64,000 bases of DNA from Dactylorhiza incarnata (GCA_033032865.1 JAWHQI010000266.1:1463501-1527500); one strand, 5' to 3'. Counted from the first letter of the stretch, positions 1-11,531 are shown. Program-made: numbers and translations. The notes: generated by a model from the letters alone, not told the origin.

Positions 1-3
1 TAT

Positions 4-1399
4 TTGAGATCGATAAAGTTAAAATTCACAATGTCGATCTTTCGAGGAACTTTTTCTGTCAAGGTATTAAAGGAGGGTCCGAATAAAGAAGAATTCAAAG
101 GATTACTGTATCTTAGCTGTAACGGAATAAAAGTTCTAAATCTTCCGAACAAAATCCCTCTCTGGACTGAGAGATATCTGATCTTTGAAGGCGATCTCGG
201 CGGTCTTGCCAGCCGTCCTTCTCCGCGAGCAGAGAAGATATTTAGAAAGAAAAAACTTATTTCAGACGAAGAACTTGCAGTCTTGGAATGGCTGGCAGGG
301 AAACGATTAGATCTGAATCACTACCTGGCGATCTGGCCCGAGGTTGCTGTGGTCTTGCTGGAAGAAAGTAAGCAACAATTTTTTACGATCTCCTGCGGTC
401 TTTCTAATAGAATTTATAATTTTCCCTTTTAAACTATTCTTTTTGCAGCCGGGTTCGCGATCCCTCAAGTCGATCCAGTGACGCCGAGTGGTAAAGTCCT
501 TACCCAGCGTGAAAAGTGACTAAAGCAAGATCGCCAGAGAAAAGCAAAGGAGATCGCAGAGGAGGGCGATCTGGAGGAGGGACCATTTCCCCTATTGGGT
601 TTTGGAAAGAAAGTAAAAGATACCAAAGGAAAACCTCTACTGAAATGGGGTGAGACCGGAAAGTCTCTGAAGGTGTCCATCGACCTTCCTTTCTGGGGAG
701 GGAGGTTTTCGAACCAGGCTTTTGCGGTCACTTCTGCCCTTTATGGGAAAAAGAATGCTAATGAAGCGTTGAGGATTAGGATCAACGATCTCCCTGATGT
801 ATGTGCTCAGGTGACCGCCCGAAGCACGGTTTTGAATCATCATATGGGGCGATCTCTCTGCGCATCTTTGAAGCACGCAGAGCGTCTGCAGGATCGTTTT
901 GATGTAAGTATTCAAAGAAAATGCGATCTTTAAATGTTATCTTACCTTGACCGCTTCGATCTGATTCATTTCCTTTACAGGATTTCAAGAAGACCGCATA
1001 TGATATTCATAACCCTGACTACCTCAGATCTCTGTATACTCATGTCAGAGATGCATCAAACAAGACAATTGCTATTCTTCGCGAAAAAGATGGCCTTACT
1101 GCTGATTTCCGGGATACGACCTTTGCCGATCTCTTTCCTGAGGTCGCAGAAATGATCGAGGAGGCGGAGAAGAAAATGCTAAGGAATCGAAGACCGCTGA
1201 GACCACCGAAGATGAATCTGTCGAGGTCATTGGGAGTAAAGACGATCATGCTTCTCTTAGTGGAAGTGTTTTTCTGGGCGAGGAAATGAGCTCGGCAGCG
1301 GCCTCGGACTCCGGATCGAGGGAGACTGATAGTGAAAGTGAGTCCTCAGAGAGTTCAACTTCTTCATCAGAGGAGCAATCTCCGCGGAAAAAGAAATAG
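4..1399 (+). pseudogene. Antisense gene B of Gyp1, broken, 5' end cut by window
   Basis: This is the Gyp1 counterpart of the Gyp2 gene at 50423-52156, on the strand opposite to gag-pol. Visible exons are about 4-367, 449-903 and 981-1399. The introns have GT donors at 368 and 904 and AG acceptors ending at 448 and 980. The product resembles the plant family annotated as putative gypsy type transposon protein (PF04195-like), with a Ser/Glu-rich C-terminus. It is broken by an in-frame TGA at 517-519 and a one-base frameshift in an A-run near 1173. Over about 105 comparable residues it is only about 67% identical to the Gyp2 product, while integrase is about 95% identical. The role of the protein is not known. 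The family name comes from memory of its conserved block, not from a search. Confidence 0.75.
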
Positions 1400-1439
1400 A
1401 AGAAATAGATCTCTTTTTTAGAAAAAATGATGTAATCTC

Positions 1440-1452
1440 CGGTCAATGACCG
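1440..1452. other. Palindrome after antisense gene B of Gyp1
   Basis: CGGTCA-A-TGACCG is a 6-bp perfect dyad with a one-base centre, 41 bp past the gene B stop at 1399. The same position in Gyp2 holds GAGACCGAGCGGTCTC. The CGGTC/GACCG core is shared although the flanks have diverged. Confidence 0.6.
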
Positions 1453-2391
1453 CGCCTGATATTGTAATTTTTGAAATGAATTGGAAAATTATTTTGTTCA
1501 TGAATGAAATCACTTTTCTGTATTTATTTCTGCTATATTATTCATATAGATCGATCACGACTTCTATCGTATGCGATCATAGCATAATAGATTTAGCATT
1601 CGATCGCAATGCTTTAGGTTTCGTCGTTCTCTAGTTCATGAAGATATTAGAAACTTGACAGAAATCCAAAGCTGTATAAAAAAGATAACTCTACGATCTC
1701 AGCATAATCAGACCGCCTGTGAGAAAATTAGAACTCTTGATAATAAGTCTTTATGAATATCATTGCGACGATCTCAATATACTCAGACCGCCACTTTTGA
1801 AGAAAAACCCAATTATCACTTGATGGGAAAGGATCATGAGCATTCTTATGTAACTTTGAATAATAAGAGATATCTAGATTGCGATCTCATTATGATCAGA
1901 CCGATCACTATCAAGACGAGATTCCTGTGGCGATTCCAATCATCTTTGGAAAGTCTTGCACGACGATCACTTTTACCCAAGTCCTGGAGAGGATGAAGCC
2001 GACGATCACAAAAAACTCAGACCTCTTCCAACAATTTTCTGAAAACCAAGGCTGACAATTACTTCCATCCAAGTCCTAGAGGACATCGAACTAGCGATCG
2101 CAAATAACCAAGATCTCTATACAATTTCTGAAAACCAAGCCTCTTTAGATCATGCCTGGCGATCACAAAAAACCAAGGCCGATTCCAACTTCCTTTTTTA
2201 GAAAATCAATATTGGCGATCACTTTTATCCAGATCCTGGAGAAGACCAAGCCATTAATCATGAATAATGTAGATCACCCTTTGGAGAGAGGAAACATGCA
2301 GTCTCACAAACTCTGACCGCTCGATCTCAGTATTAAGAAGTAAATAAGACCTTGTAGAAAAGAGGAGGAAAGAGGAGAGAGGGAGAATTTC

Positions 2392-2610
2392 AAAATGATC
2401 CGCAGGGCAGGTGTGGTCATGCCGATGAGGCTACACCGACATTGCTTTCCCTGATAGATTATATTTTGAGGTTCAGGTGACGGTCATAGATGTTTCCGAC
2501 CGCCCCTTACCTAACCATGTTTTAATGAATATTTGAGAGTTATAGATCAAAATGATCAATAGGGCAGGTGTGGTCATGCCGATGAGGCTTATACCGACAT
2601 TGCTTTCCCC
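2392..2610. repeat. Two spaced copies of a conserved 60-bp motif (Gyp1)
   Basis: Copies at 2392-2452 and 2549-2610 share the core GGGCAGGTGTGGTCATGCC followed by a gapped CGACATTGCTTTCCC. Gyp2 has the same pair at 52996-53054 and 53177-53238. The spacing is about 157 and 181 bp, so the duplication predates the split of the two copies. Confidence 0.8.
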
Positions 2611-2997
2611 GAAAATCATCAAGACCATAACAATGTCCTTTTTAATGCACGACAGAGCTGAGCCAGCCACCCAGACCTCCTTGCTAAGATGTGCCAGATG
2701 TCAGCTAGGACCCGACATCCTAAAATTTCACCGCTCGAGCTTGGCGAGCCACTGCTACACAGATTCGAAATCTCCCCGACATCTGTGGTCCTGGAAGAAT
2801 TACACGTCAAGCCAACAAGCCGAGGGAGAATGAAGTAGGATCCGTTGATGTCTTACTTGACAAGTTTTTGGTTTTTATAAACTTGTTTTAAAACTTGCCA
2901 TTCATTATGTATATCATGAATGTCTTTGCCGTATCTGCACAATACTTAAAAAAAGAAAAGTGAGAGATAGAATGGGAAAAAATTGAATACAAACTTT

Positions 2998-5140
2998 TTA
3001 AGAGAAGAAATGTTTGAGATCATCTCCACTCCAAGAGTGAGGCAACTCTTCTCCCTCATGGGTTTGGAGATGATAGGCACCATTTCTCAGCACCTTTTTT
3101 ACCACGAATGGCCCCGCCCAGTTTGGGTTAAGCTTCCCAACTGAGCCGGCTCTTGCTGTCGCATCTACTTTTTTCAAAACCAAGTCCCCAACAACAAATT
3201 CCTTGGTTCTTACGTTTTTATCGAATAATCTTGCCATTCTTCTTTTCACCTCCTCTTGCCTGATGGTTGCCGCATCCCTTAATTCTTCAATTAAGTCGAG
3301 GCTACATTTCAACTCCTCATCATTTTCTTCCATCCAATCAATCTGATTTTGTTGTGCTAACAATACCCTCAGACTTTTTACCTCGAACTCTACCGGAATA
3401 AGAGCTTCGGATCCATGCGATAGCTTGAAAGGAGTCTCTCCAGTGGCAGAACTTGGAGTTGTTCATAAGGCCCAGAGAACTGAAGATAGTTGTTCTGCCC
3501 AGTTGCCTCTGAGATTTTCCACTTTCTTTTTCAGAAGATTTATGATGAGCTTGTTGGCAGCTTCTACCTGCCCATTACTTCTGGGATGATGCACAGAAGC
3601 AAAACGTAGCTCAATGCCTATTTGATCACAAAAATTAATAAGAGTTGAATTATTGAACTGAGAACCGTTATCCGTGATGATTGCCATTGGAATTCCATGC
3701 TGACATACTATTTCCCCCCAAATAAAATTTTTCACGGCTTGAGTAGTAATTTTGGCCAATGCTTTTGCCTCTATCCATTTGCTGAAATAGTCAATCATGA
3801 CTATAATATATCGACGCTGCCCACTTGCCATAGGGAAAGGCCCAATCAAATCCATTCCCCAAACTACAAACGGCCATGGAGTTGCTATCGACTTGAGTTG
3901 TTGAGCCGGCTGGTTTTGGAGAGGAGCAAACTTCTGGCACTTTACACATTTCTTAGCAAATTTTTCCGCATCTTTCCTCATTTGAGGCCAAAAATAGCCT
4001 TGCCTCAGAATTCTTTTCTCCAAAGTTCTAGCCCTAGAGTGACTTCCACATTCTCCAGAATGGACCTCCTGAAGGACCGCTGGAATCTCCTCCTCCGAAA
4101 CACACCGTGCTAATGGTGAAAGAAAAGTTCTCCTATAAAGTACTCCTGCAACAAGGTAATAGTTAGCCGCTTTCCGTCTAAACCTTTTCCTATCCTTTAT
4201 TGATGAATGGAGCTCTCCAGTTGAAACATATAGAACAAATGGATCCATCCAAGACGGATGCTGATCAATCTCCAAGACCTCTCCTTCTTCAATTGCTGGG
4301 CGAAACAATTCCGAAGTTGTTCCTCCCGAGAGAAGTCCAAATTTTGCCAACTCATCTGCTTCCACATTCTCACCCCTTGGAATATGGTCGATGCTAAAGC
4401 TTTTTAACTTCCGTACCTCGATTTTAACCAGAGTTAGATATCGCTTTAAAATACTATCTCTAGTTTCGAAAGTTCCATTTACTTGAGAAGCCATCACCAA
4501 AGAATCTGTGAAGACTTTGACATCATCAATCCCCAGCTCTCTAGCAAACTTAAGACCGGCTAGCAAAGCCTCATATTCCGCCTGATTATTTGTTACTTGA
4601 AAATAGAACTTCAGCGCCTGATCTAGCCTTACTCCATTTGGGTTAATTAAGACAACTCCTGCTCCGGAAGAATTTTTTCCTGAGGCTCCATCCACGAAGA
4701 TTTTCCAGGCAAGGGGCACTCCGACCCCCTTCTGAAACTCAACTTCTTTGGCATCCACCATGAAGTCTGCTAAAACTTGAGCTTTGATTGCCACCCTTGG
4801 AACATAAGATATGTTAAATTCACTGAGCTCTATTGCCCACTTTGCCAGCCTCCCTAAATGTTCTGGTTTCTCCAAGACACTCTTTAATGGAAGATCAGTA
4901 ACAACTAGAATCGAATGAGCTTGAAAATATGGTCTTAATCTTCTTGCTGAAGTCACGAGCATTAGGGCCAACTTTTCGAGAATAGGATATCGAGTCTCTG
5001 CATTCTTCAGAATTCGGCTCACGTAATAGACTGGGAATTGCTTTTTTTTCTCCTCTCGGACCAAAACAGAGCTTATGGCATCGGCTCCGACTCCCATATA
5101 CAGAAATAGATTTTCTCCCTCTCACGGGCTTTGGAGCAAA
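2998..5140 (-). pseudogene. pol: Gyp1 pol 3' part: RNase H, second RNase H, integrase
   Basis: On the minus strand this region first encodes the end of the RT-linked RNase H (FPVYYVSRIL, HSILVVTDL). A second, archaeal-type RNase H follows with its acidic set visible in FVDGASG, NNQAEYEALLAGL, FTDSLV and EADELA. Integrase follows with an HHCC zinc region (H-x6-H, then CVKC), core residues in GMDLIG, TDNGSQF and GQVEAANK, and a C-terminal chromatin-facing part near 3000-3360. Three stops lie between RT and RNase H (about 5110-5157) and one lies near 3463 after the catalytic core. RNase H removes the RNA template, and integrase would insert the cDNA into chromatin. Confidence 0.93.
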
Positions 5141-5154
5141 GGGGTTCATGTCAA

Positions 5155-6516
5155 TTATTTTTTAAGCTGAGTGAAAGCATCATCACATTCCTTCGTCCAC
5201 TCGAATCTACTCCCTCCCCGGAGGGTCTTAAAGAAAGGTGCACTCTTATCCCCTGATCGAGAGATGAAGCGACTTAAGCCTGCCATCCTCCCTCCTAGCT
5301 GCTGAATTTCTTTGGGGGACTTAGGAGGTGGCATCTCCAGAATAGCTTTTACTTTGTCAGGATTGGGTTCCAGCCTTTCTGGAGTAAGGAGGTGACCCAG
5401 AAATTTTTCTTTACTTGCCCCGAAAACACACTTCAACGGATTCAACCTCATATTAAAAGTTCGAAGGGTTGCAAAATTTTTCGAGAGGTCTCTAAGATGA
5501 GAAGAGAATAATTTGCTTTTTACCAAGAGGTCATCAACATATACCTCAAGGTTTCTTCCTTTTTGACTCCTGAAAACTGTATCCATCATTTTTTGATAGG
5601 TTGCTCTAGCATTTTTTAGCCCAAAAGGCATTACGAGATAACAGAAGCAACCGTCATTTGTGATAAATGAAGTATGAGGTATATCTAGTTTATGCATTCT
5701 GATTTGATGGTAACCTGAAAAAGCATCTAAAAAGCTCATAAAAAAATAACCTACCGCAGAATCTACTAATGAATCTATCCGAGGCAAGGGGTAGCAATCC
5801 TTGGGGCAAGCTTTATTGAGTTTGGTAAAGTCAACACACATCCTCCATTTTCCACCTGACTTCTTTACCATTACAATGTTTGACACCCATTCTGGGTATT
5901 GGATTGGTTGGCTGAACTTTGCCTTCAGGAGCTTGTCTACCTCTTCACTGATAGGCTGTGCTAGAGTAGTTACAAGAGACCTCTTCTTCTGCTTTATCGG
6001 GATGAAGTTTGGGTCAATATTGAGGTGGTGGAAAGCAACATCTGGGTCCACTCCAGGCATTTCATCTGCCGACCAAGCGAAGATATATAGATTTTGCAGA
6101 AGGCAAGAGATGAGCTGACTCTTGTCAGCTTCAGATAATTCAGCGTTGATGGAGAGACTCTTGCTCTCATCTTCCTCGCTGATACGAACATCTTGAGTTG
6201 CTTGGGAAGGTTCCAAGCAAACTCCATCTCTTGCATCCTCAACTTCTTCTGCAGCTTGGGCTTGTTCAGGAACTTCCATCGATTCAGTCATCATGACTTC
6301 TTGGGGAGGAGACACGATCATGTTGACCGTCTTTACATAGCATTCCCTAGCTTTCCTTGGGTCGCTCCTGATTCGGTGTTGTTTACCATTTAAGGCGAAC
6401 TTCACCGCTTGATGATAGGTGGAGACAATGGCTTGATATCCGTTCAAGAAGGGTCTTCCAAAGATTGCGTTGTAGCTACTGGGAGCATCAACGACTATGA
6501 ATTTGACCAGCTTCAC
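5155..6516 (-). pseudogene. pol: Gyp1 pol: protease tail and reverse transcriptase
   Basis: The first part (near 6516-6350) is the conserved post-protease stretch with the IFGRPFLNG signature. RT follows, with the fingers motif WRMCVDFTKLNKACPKD, the first catalytic Asp in MSFLDAFSGYHQI, the LVMPFGLKNA motif, and the catalytic YVDD box intact at 5530-5541. The thumb region ends near 5160. RT copies the element RNA using a tRNA primer in the gag particle. The reading frame is open for 453 codons and closes at a TAA where Tat polyproteins normally continue into RNase H. Length and motif order are normal for gypsy RT. Confidence 0.95.
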
Positions 6517-7237
6517 TATTCCCCCCAGAATTACGAAAAGAGTGACGAGCCCTTCTACTTCCTTCTTCTCTCCTGAAAAACCATAAAGGGGGCCTTCAGT
6601 TGATAGGAGGGGTTTACCTGTCTACAACGCCTCAAAGGCAGGCTTGAAGAGCACGTTGACTGAGCTTCCCGTATCTATTAGAATTTTATCCACCGTATAA
6701 TTTTCAATTAAAGCTTTAATTACGACCGCGTCGTCAAAGGGATTCGCAGTCTGAGGAAGATCTTCATCTCCAAAAGTGACCGTCCCTCGGACCGGAGCTG
6801 AAGAGGTAGCAGCAACATCTGATTTATAAACTCTCTTCAGACTTGCCTTTCTCGAGGACTCCGGTCCTGCACCCCCATGGATGCAGAAAAGGTTGCCCAA
6901 GGCGCCTTTTTCATCAGCATCCACGCATTCATTGTGAAATCCGATATTGCCCAGATGGCCAACATCATCCAGATGCCCATTGAACCTCAGCTACCTCCTT
7001 GGCCTTGGAGGTTGAGGCTTTAGCAGGATCGCTCTTCTGAATGAGATCAGGGATTTTACCCTCTTTCAGAAGCTTTTCCAAGAACAAGCGGAGGGCTCTG
7101 CAGTCCTCCGTCAAGTGACCCCTATCTCTATGATACTCACAGTAGAGGGTTGGATTTCTTGTTCTCGGATCAGAGTTCAGCGAAACCGGCCTTTTGAAAA
7201 AAGGCTGCTTCTGAACGGTTTGGAGTACCTCACTCAT
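6517..7237 (-). pseudogene. Gyp1 gag knuckle and aspartic protease
   Basis: A zinc knuckle of the Tat type, C-x2-H-x4-H-x4-C (CEYHRDRGHLTEDC), lies near 7150. After a stop at about 6965 the frame continues into an aspartic protease with the catalytic IDTGSSVNVLF signature near 6670. A stop follows shortly after it, near 6622. The protease would cut the polyprotein into gag and pol pieces. The stops prevent a full polyprotein from this copy. Confidence 0.88.
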
Positions 7238-7393
7238 TGGAACCCCAAAGTCTGTAAAAGACTCTTGGGATTCATCGTACGGAGACGGGAGGGCCAGAAG
7301 TGGAGGTTGGATGTACTGAATCTGGTGGACTGGGGTAGCTTGTGGAGCAGGTGTAGCAGGGGTTTGAAGAAATGAACTTTGAGGTTGGAAAGA

Positions 7394-8613
7394 TTAATTA
7401 CCTCGATTGAAGCAGTTGTTGCGATAATTCTTACCTCTCGAAGCTGGAGGTGGGAGCTCTTGTCGAGGCTTTGAGGAAGATGGAGCAGGATAGAATCCCG
7501 CAGAGCCTTTCTGAGTGGCTCTGTTGGTCAGATTGCTCACATAGGTGGGGTTGTTGATCTCCCCTTCTATGTAGCGATTGGCAATGCTAATCAGCTCCTG
7601 ATAGGAGCTAGGCTCCTTGGTAGTGACTTTAAACTTCAGAGGGCCCTCCTGCAGGCCACTGATCCAAGCTCCCATATAGAGCTCGGGATCCATATCCATG
7701 ACTCCCAAGATCTCTTTTTGAAAGCGGTCAATAAAATGCGCTGCAGTTTTGTTGTCGCCTTGCTTAATCTTGAAGAGAGTCGCAGGACAACTCTTCCTTT
7801 TCTTTGCGGTGGCAAACCTTAGGAGAAGCTCTTGCCTCAGGGCAGCAAAGCTTGGGATAGATTGACAAGGCAGCTTATAGAACCACTCCATGGCCGACCC
7901 ATCAAAAGAGGTGACCATCAGCTTGCACCTCACTCCATCCGAAATGGTCCTGAGGGCAACAGCAGACTCGAAGGCTTGAAGATGACACATTGGATCGGTC
8001 TCTCCTGTATACACAGGAAGGCGGGGCTCTCTGAATCCATGAGGAATCGGATCCCGATGAATCTCATCGGTAAAGGGGGAAGGCTCCCCTAATTCAGAAG
8101 GTCCCGGAGGAGGGAGAAAGGAAGCAGGAGGAGCTTGAGGGTAAGCAAACCCTTCTTGAAAATTCAGGGTCTGAGCCGGAGGCCCCTGGGCTGCGGCTCA
8201 GAATGAATTGCGGCGGGCGACGAACTCCTCATGCTGAGATCGCTGAGGAGCTGCAGGCTGGAAGACGGGGTGATCGCTAGGGTGACCGCTTGCCATGCGG
8301 TCAGGAGTGGCGACCTGAGAGGCCTTAGGAAGGATCTTCTGGGAGATCGCGGCTAGAACTGGTTCATAGCCTAAATCTGCTTCACGGACTCCTGCTGAGT
8401 CCGGACGACTTCTTGCCGATCTCGAGCGGCCTCTTGCTGAGACCGCGCGATCTCCTGCTGAACAGAGGCGGCGTCCTGCCTAGCTCGGGTGGCCTCGCGG
8501 AGAGCTTGTTCAACACGAAGCTCGAAGCGTCGCTCAAGCGCTTCTAACGGGTTGTGATCGGAAGGGGGAACGCTGGGAGATGGCAGGGGACGACCTCTAT
8601 GGCGATCAGCCAT
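7394..8613 (-). pseudogene. gag: Gyp1 gag
   Basis: The start is the ATG at 8613, matching the Gyp2 start at 59125. The first about 80 residues are a basic start (MADRHRGRP) and a Gln/Arg/Ala-rich coiled coil. A TAG at 8371-8373 and another stop near 8200 interrupt the chain. The region 8014-7600 is the Retrotrans_gag domain (RTISDGVRCKLMVTSFDGSAMEWFYKLP and FIDRFQKEI types of motif). A low-complexity tail follows, then a stop at 7394. Gag forms the cytoplasmic particle in which reverse transcription occurs. Confidence 0.9.
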
Positions 8614-8668
8614 CTTGAAAGTCTGAATTTCACCTGACACTTCAAATCTGAATGTCGCGTGTTCGTTC

Positions 8669-9153
8669 TGTTGGTGCCAAAAATGGTACCTCCAAAATTC
8701 GCACTAAAAGGGGGATGGGAGAAAACTGCGAAGTGCAGGCTACTAAGACAGAAGATGCTGGAACAAAGAGAAATGATCACAAAATGGCGATCAGGAAGAA
8801 ATGAGACCGCTTAAACAGGTTGTAAGCTGGAGCCTCGGAGCAAAAAGTCCCTTTTCAAGTACCCCTACACCTCTATTTATAGACGAGGGGGCTGCCCAAA
8901 TGGGCAGAACTGAAAACTATGGGCTGCCCAGGGTACAGGAGAGCCGGGGCAAGGAAATGGGGTACAAATAGTAAAAATACAGTAGATGCCCAGAACGCTT
9001 GGACTGGCGATCTCGATCGGCTTCGACTGTTTGGAACTTGGAAAAATCCGGCTGGGCTGAAGACTGGCGATCTGGGCGATCATAAATGTTGGAGACCGCT
9101 GAGACCGCCATTTTGCACTGTAAAGACTAGATCGCGGGCTTTCCGGGCAAACA
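8669..9153 (-). repeat. Gyp1 5' LTR (485 bp)
   Basis: On the plus strand it runs from TGTTGGTGCC to CGGGCAAACA, so the ends are TG...CA. It aligns with both Gyp2 LTRs. The U5/R side (8669-8900) is well conserved, whereas U3 (8960-9120) has diverged and carries several GCGATCT and GACCGC words. The partner LTR lies outside the window. I could not match the sequence next to the LTR to a tRNA 3' end with confidence. Confidence 0.88.
8873..8882 (-). promoter_or_regulatory. TATA box of Gyp1 LTR
   Basis: The minus strand reads CTATAAATAG between GC-rich flanks and is identical in both Gyp2 LTRs. The position fits the U3/R border of a 485-bp LTR. Confidence 0.75.
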
Positions 9154-9869
9154 CTGACCTGTAAGTCATGTCTTGTCCTTAACCGAGGAGGGTTCCAGTG
9201 GGGTCTTGTGAGGCACTAGGGGGAAAGAGTGCTAGGTAGATTTTTTTCTAGTGTTTGCATATGAGACTAACACCCTAACCTATGGCATGTATGCATCTCC
9301 TCATGCCCATCCGTCAGGGTGTAGACATATTGTCTGGTTAGATTGGTTACTTGGAAATCATTACCTTTTTATGCTTAATACTTTTATATAAAGGGGAAGA
9401 ACTAGCATGATAATATTACTTGACAAATGTTATATTGTTTCATCTTTAAGCTAAAAACTCTAATATATTTCTATGAAAATACTCATACTAAGAACTCTGA
9501 TTTATTTCTATGAAGATTATTCTAAAAACTCCTTATCATTTCGTTCTCTCTCAAACACCTTGTCTACTCTTTATTGCTTACCTTTCAAAACAAGTGTATG
9601 GTTATGTTGCAACAGAAATCATTTTGAGCACTTAAATTGCTGCACTTAAATTGCTGCACTTAAATTGCTACAACATCTATTTTTTGTCTAAAACTCTTAA
9701 TCATCTACTATGCTTCACCATTCCTATATAGATGTTCACTTCAAAAATATATTTCTTCATGCTTTCCACCTCTTTATTACTTGTACCCTCGGTCATGAAT
9801 ACGTTTTCCCAACAAGTGGTTTCCTTATGATAATTTCTTCACATTCTTTTTTTCAACAAGTTCAACGAA

Positions 9870-11040
9870 AAGAGATGTGCTCTACCACGGAGCGTTAGAA
9901 ATACCACTGGCGCTAGCATAAATGAAAACAATTGCTGGGAAGGAAATAGTGGAGAAAAAGGAATGATTGGCAGGATGCATATTTAGCATGCTCTACCGCG
10001 GCGCGACACGTCTACCGCCCGGCGGTAGCTTTTGGAATCCTCCTGTCTGCATGTGATTGATGAGAAAATATGGAAGGAGATATTGGCTGAAGGAAGGTTA
10101 TCTCGCAATAGCGGAGCGTTAGCGTTACCGCGGTGCGCTAGTCGGAGCTCAAAGTTTGGCGCTCAAAAGTTGCCTAAGATGCTACGATCCATGTGCTTGA
10201 TCATTGCCTAATATGGCTACCGCGGGGCGGTAGTACTACCGCAGGCGGTAGCGGCTGATTCTATTTAAAGACACGCGCTTCCTCCATTGTAGCTTGCTGA
10301 TGTAGAACGAATTGAAGCCATATATTCAGAGCATTCGTGAGAGCCTTTCCAAGCAGCCCGAAGAACTCCGACAACGTTCGTGAATGCAAAGAACTTGAAG
10401 ACCAATCCGATCGCATCTACATCAACATCAAGTTCTTCTTTTGAGGGAGTTTTTAGATTGTGTTTTGTTTTAGTTTCTAATTGTAACCTTTATATCTTTT
10501 GTTCGGTAGAGGAACTCGCCACACGGCGACTAGGGCCTTGCGGGGACTAGGGGAAATTCGCCTCGCGTTGGTGATTAGGTCTTGTGGGGCTTAGGGAGGA
10601 ATTTTCCACACGACGACTAGGTATAGGGAGTAGATCTAGGGGGTGCTCGAGGCCTTTCTGGGGAGAGAAAGGCTAGAGCGGCTTGAGGCCTTATCTGGGG
10701 AGAGATAGACTAAAGCCAACCAGTCCTTGGGAGAAGGGTCGGTATAGAAAACCAAAAGAGTTTTCATTGGTCGCCTCTTTCCAAGCGTCATTGGGAAAAG
10801 TTTTTTGTAATCATTACTATTACAATTTAATATTAATGACAATATGTTTGTTTCTTCATCTCTGATTCGTGCTCTATGATTTTAATTGGTTTAACCTAAA
10901 TGTATTTTCTCTGTCACTAACGCCGAGCGGTAACACTACCACTGTCGGTAGCAACAGAGAATTATTTTCTTTAATAATCATAAAAAGTTTAAAACCCTTA
11001 TTCACCCCCCTCTCCTCTAAGGGCACCTACAGATCCAACA
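9870..11040 (+). repeat. CopA 3' LTR, lacking its first bases
   Basis: U3 (9880-10260) is full of TACCGCC/GGCGGTA and GCGTTAG words, including the perfect dyad CTACCGCC-C-GGCGGTAG at 10012-10028. A TATA box follows at 10261. The R/U5 part shows the family block with CTAGGGCCTTGCGGGG, GGGAGTAGATCTAGGGGGTG and TATCTGGGGAGAGATAG. A short C-run precedes the terminal CTAAGGGC...GATCCAACA. Confidence 0.75.
10261..10270 (+). promoter_or_regulatory. TATA box of CopA LTR
   Basis: CTATTTAAAG directly follows the dyad array of U3. The equivalent site in the CopC 3' LTR (24257-24267) is almost identical. Confidence 0.6.
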
Positions 11041-11115
11041 AGACTCAATGGTTCTAAGAGTCTCATTACCAAAAGACTCAGTGGTTCTGAGAGTCTCCAT
11101 TTCAAAAGACTCGGG
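11041..11115. repeat. Short tandem repeat with AGACTC/GAGTCT arms
   Basis: A unit of about 33 bp occurs a little more than twice. Each unit has AGACTC, an 11-bp spacer with TGGTTCT, then GAGTCT, so each can fold on itself. It lies directly after the CopA LTR end and before the tail of a different copia LTR. Confidence 0.55.
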
Positions 11116-11126
11116 CACTGTTAGTG

Positions 11127-11409
11127 TAATCCTACCAGGGTGGTAGAAGAGTGGAGTACCCACATTTTTGGGAACCACTATTGAATTTTTGTGTCTTCTG
11201 TATTGCTTTTCTGTGCTGTCCAGTTTACTGTTCTCTGTTTTATATTTGTTGTGCTTACTTTATCTTTGTTGGTGTTGATGATTGCATAGTCCTTAGTTGT
11301 TTTATTGTGTGTGCATAATCAGGGTATAAAAGTATAAAAAACTCTATTCAACCCTCCTCCCCCTCCCCCCACCCTCTAGAAAATACTCAGAGGCACACCA
11401 TGCACTTTC
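11127..11409 (+). repeat. Tail of a copia LTR (family of 11532-13278)
   Basis: This fragment shares the GGGAACCACTA motif, the TTTTATTGTGTGTGCAT stretch, the C-rich run and the end ACTCAGAG...GCACTTTCA with the LTR ending at 13278. Only the U5 end remains. The next 120 bp (11410-11531) match nothing else in the window. Confidence 0.6.
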
Positions 11410-11531
11410 AAGTCTGTTGCCCAATTCAACCATTAGTGTGACCTTGTTGGGGATCCAACAAAGCCACCATATTTGTGCACCCATTTCACACATCATATAT
11501 GCATGTGTATGATTTTATTTAATAAAGAAGA

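Larger units (their letters stand above)
1400..2995. other. Gyp1 spacer between antisense gene and pol, no gene seen
   Basis: I see no credible coding region here. The segment 1400-2350 is rich in short words of the GCGATC and GACCGC/GCGGTC type in both orientations and matches Gyp2 only loosely. The segment 2390-2990 is clearly homologous to Gyp2 53000-53640 (about 85% by eye) and contains a duplicated motif. An antisense promoter or 3' end could lie here, but nothing decides this. Confidence 0.6.
1..9153 (-). mobile_element. Gyp1: Ty3/gypsy Tat-lineage element, 3' end off the window
   Basis: Read on the minus strand, the order is 5' LTR (9153-8669), gag, knuckle, protease, RT, RNase H, second RNase H and integrase, then a spacer and a gene of opposite polarity that runs off the left edge. 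This order, the dual RNase H and the antisense 3' gene are known traits of plant Tat elements. The coding frame is open apart from scattered in-frame stops. The polyprotein is about 95% identical by eye to Gyp2. The right flank is CopA internal sequence, so Gyp1 landed in CopA. The expected target duplication (CTGAC, 9154-9158) cannot be confirmed because the other end is outside the window. Confidence 0.92.
9154..11040 (+). mobile_element. CopA: 3' fragment of a gag-only copia element
   Basis: The segment 9161-9325 is the conserved GC-rich block also found in CopB, CopC and CopD. The segment 9340-9860 is AT-rich internal sequence matching the 3' internal part of CopC (for example the CAACAAGTGGT stretch). 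It then passes directly into LTR sequence near 9870, so the polypurine tract and the LTR start have been lost. The LTR ends at 11040 with AGATCCAACA. The sequence after it is not a primer site, so this is the 3' LTR. The 5' half must lie left of Gyp1, outside the window. Confidence 0.75.

Noticed and set aside
3697..4113. Plus-strand frames over integrase (also 54295-54750)
   Set aside because: They are shadows of the strongly supported minus-strand integrase and RNase H frames.
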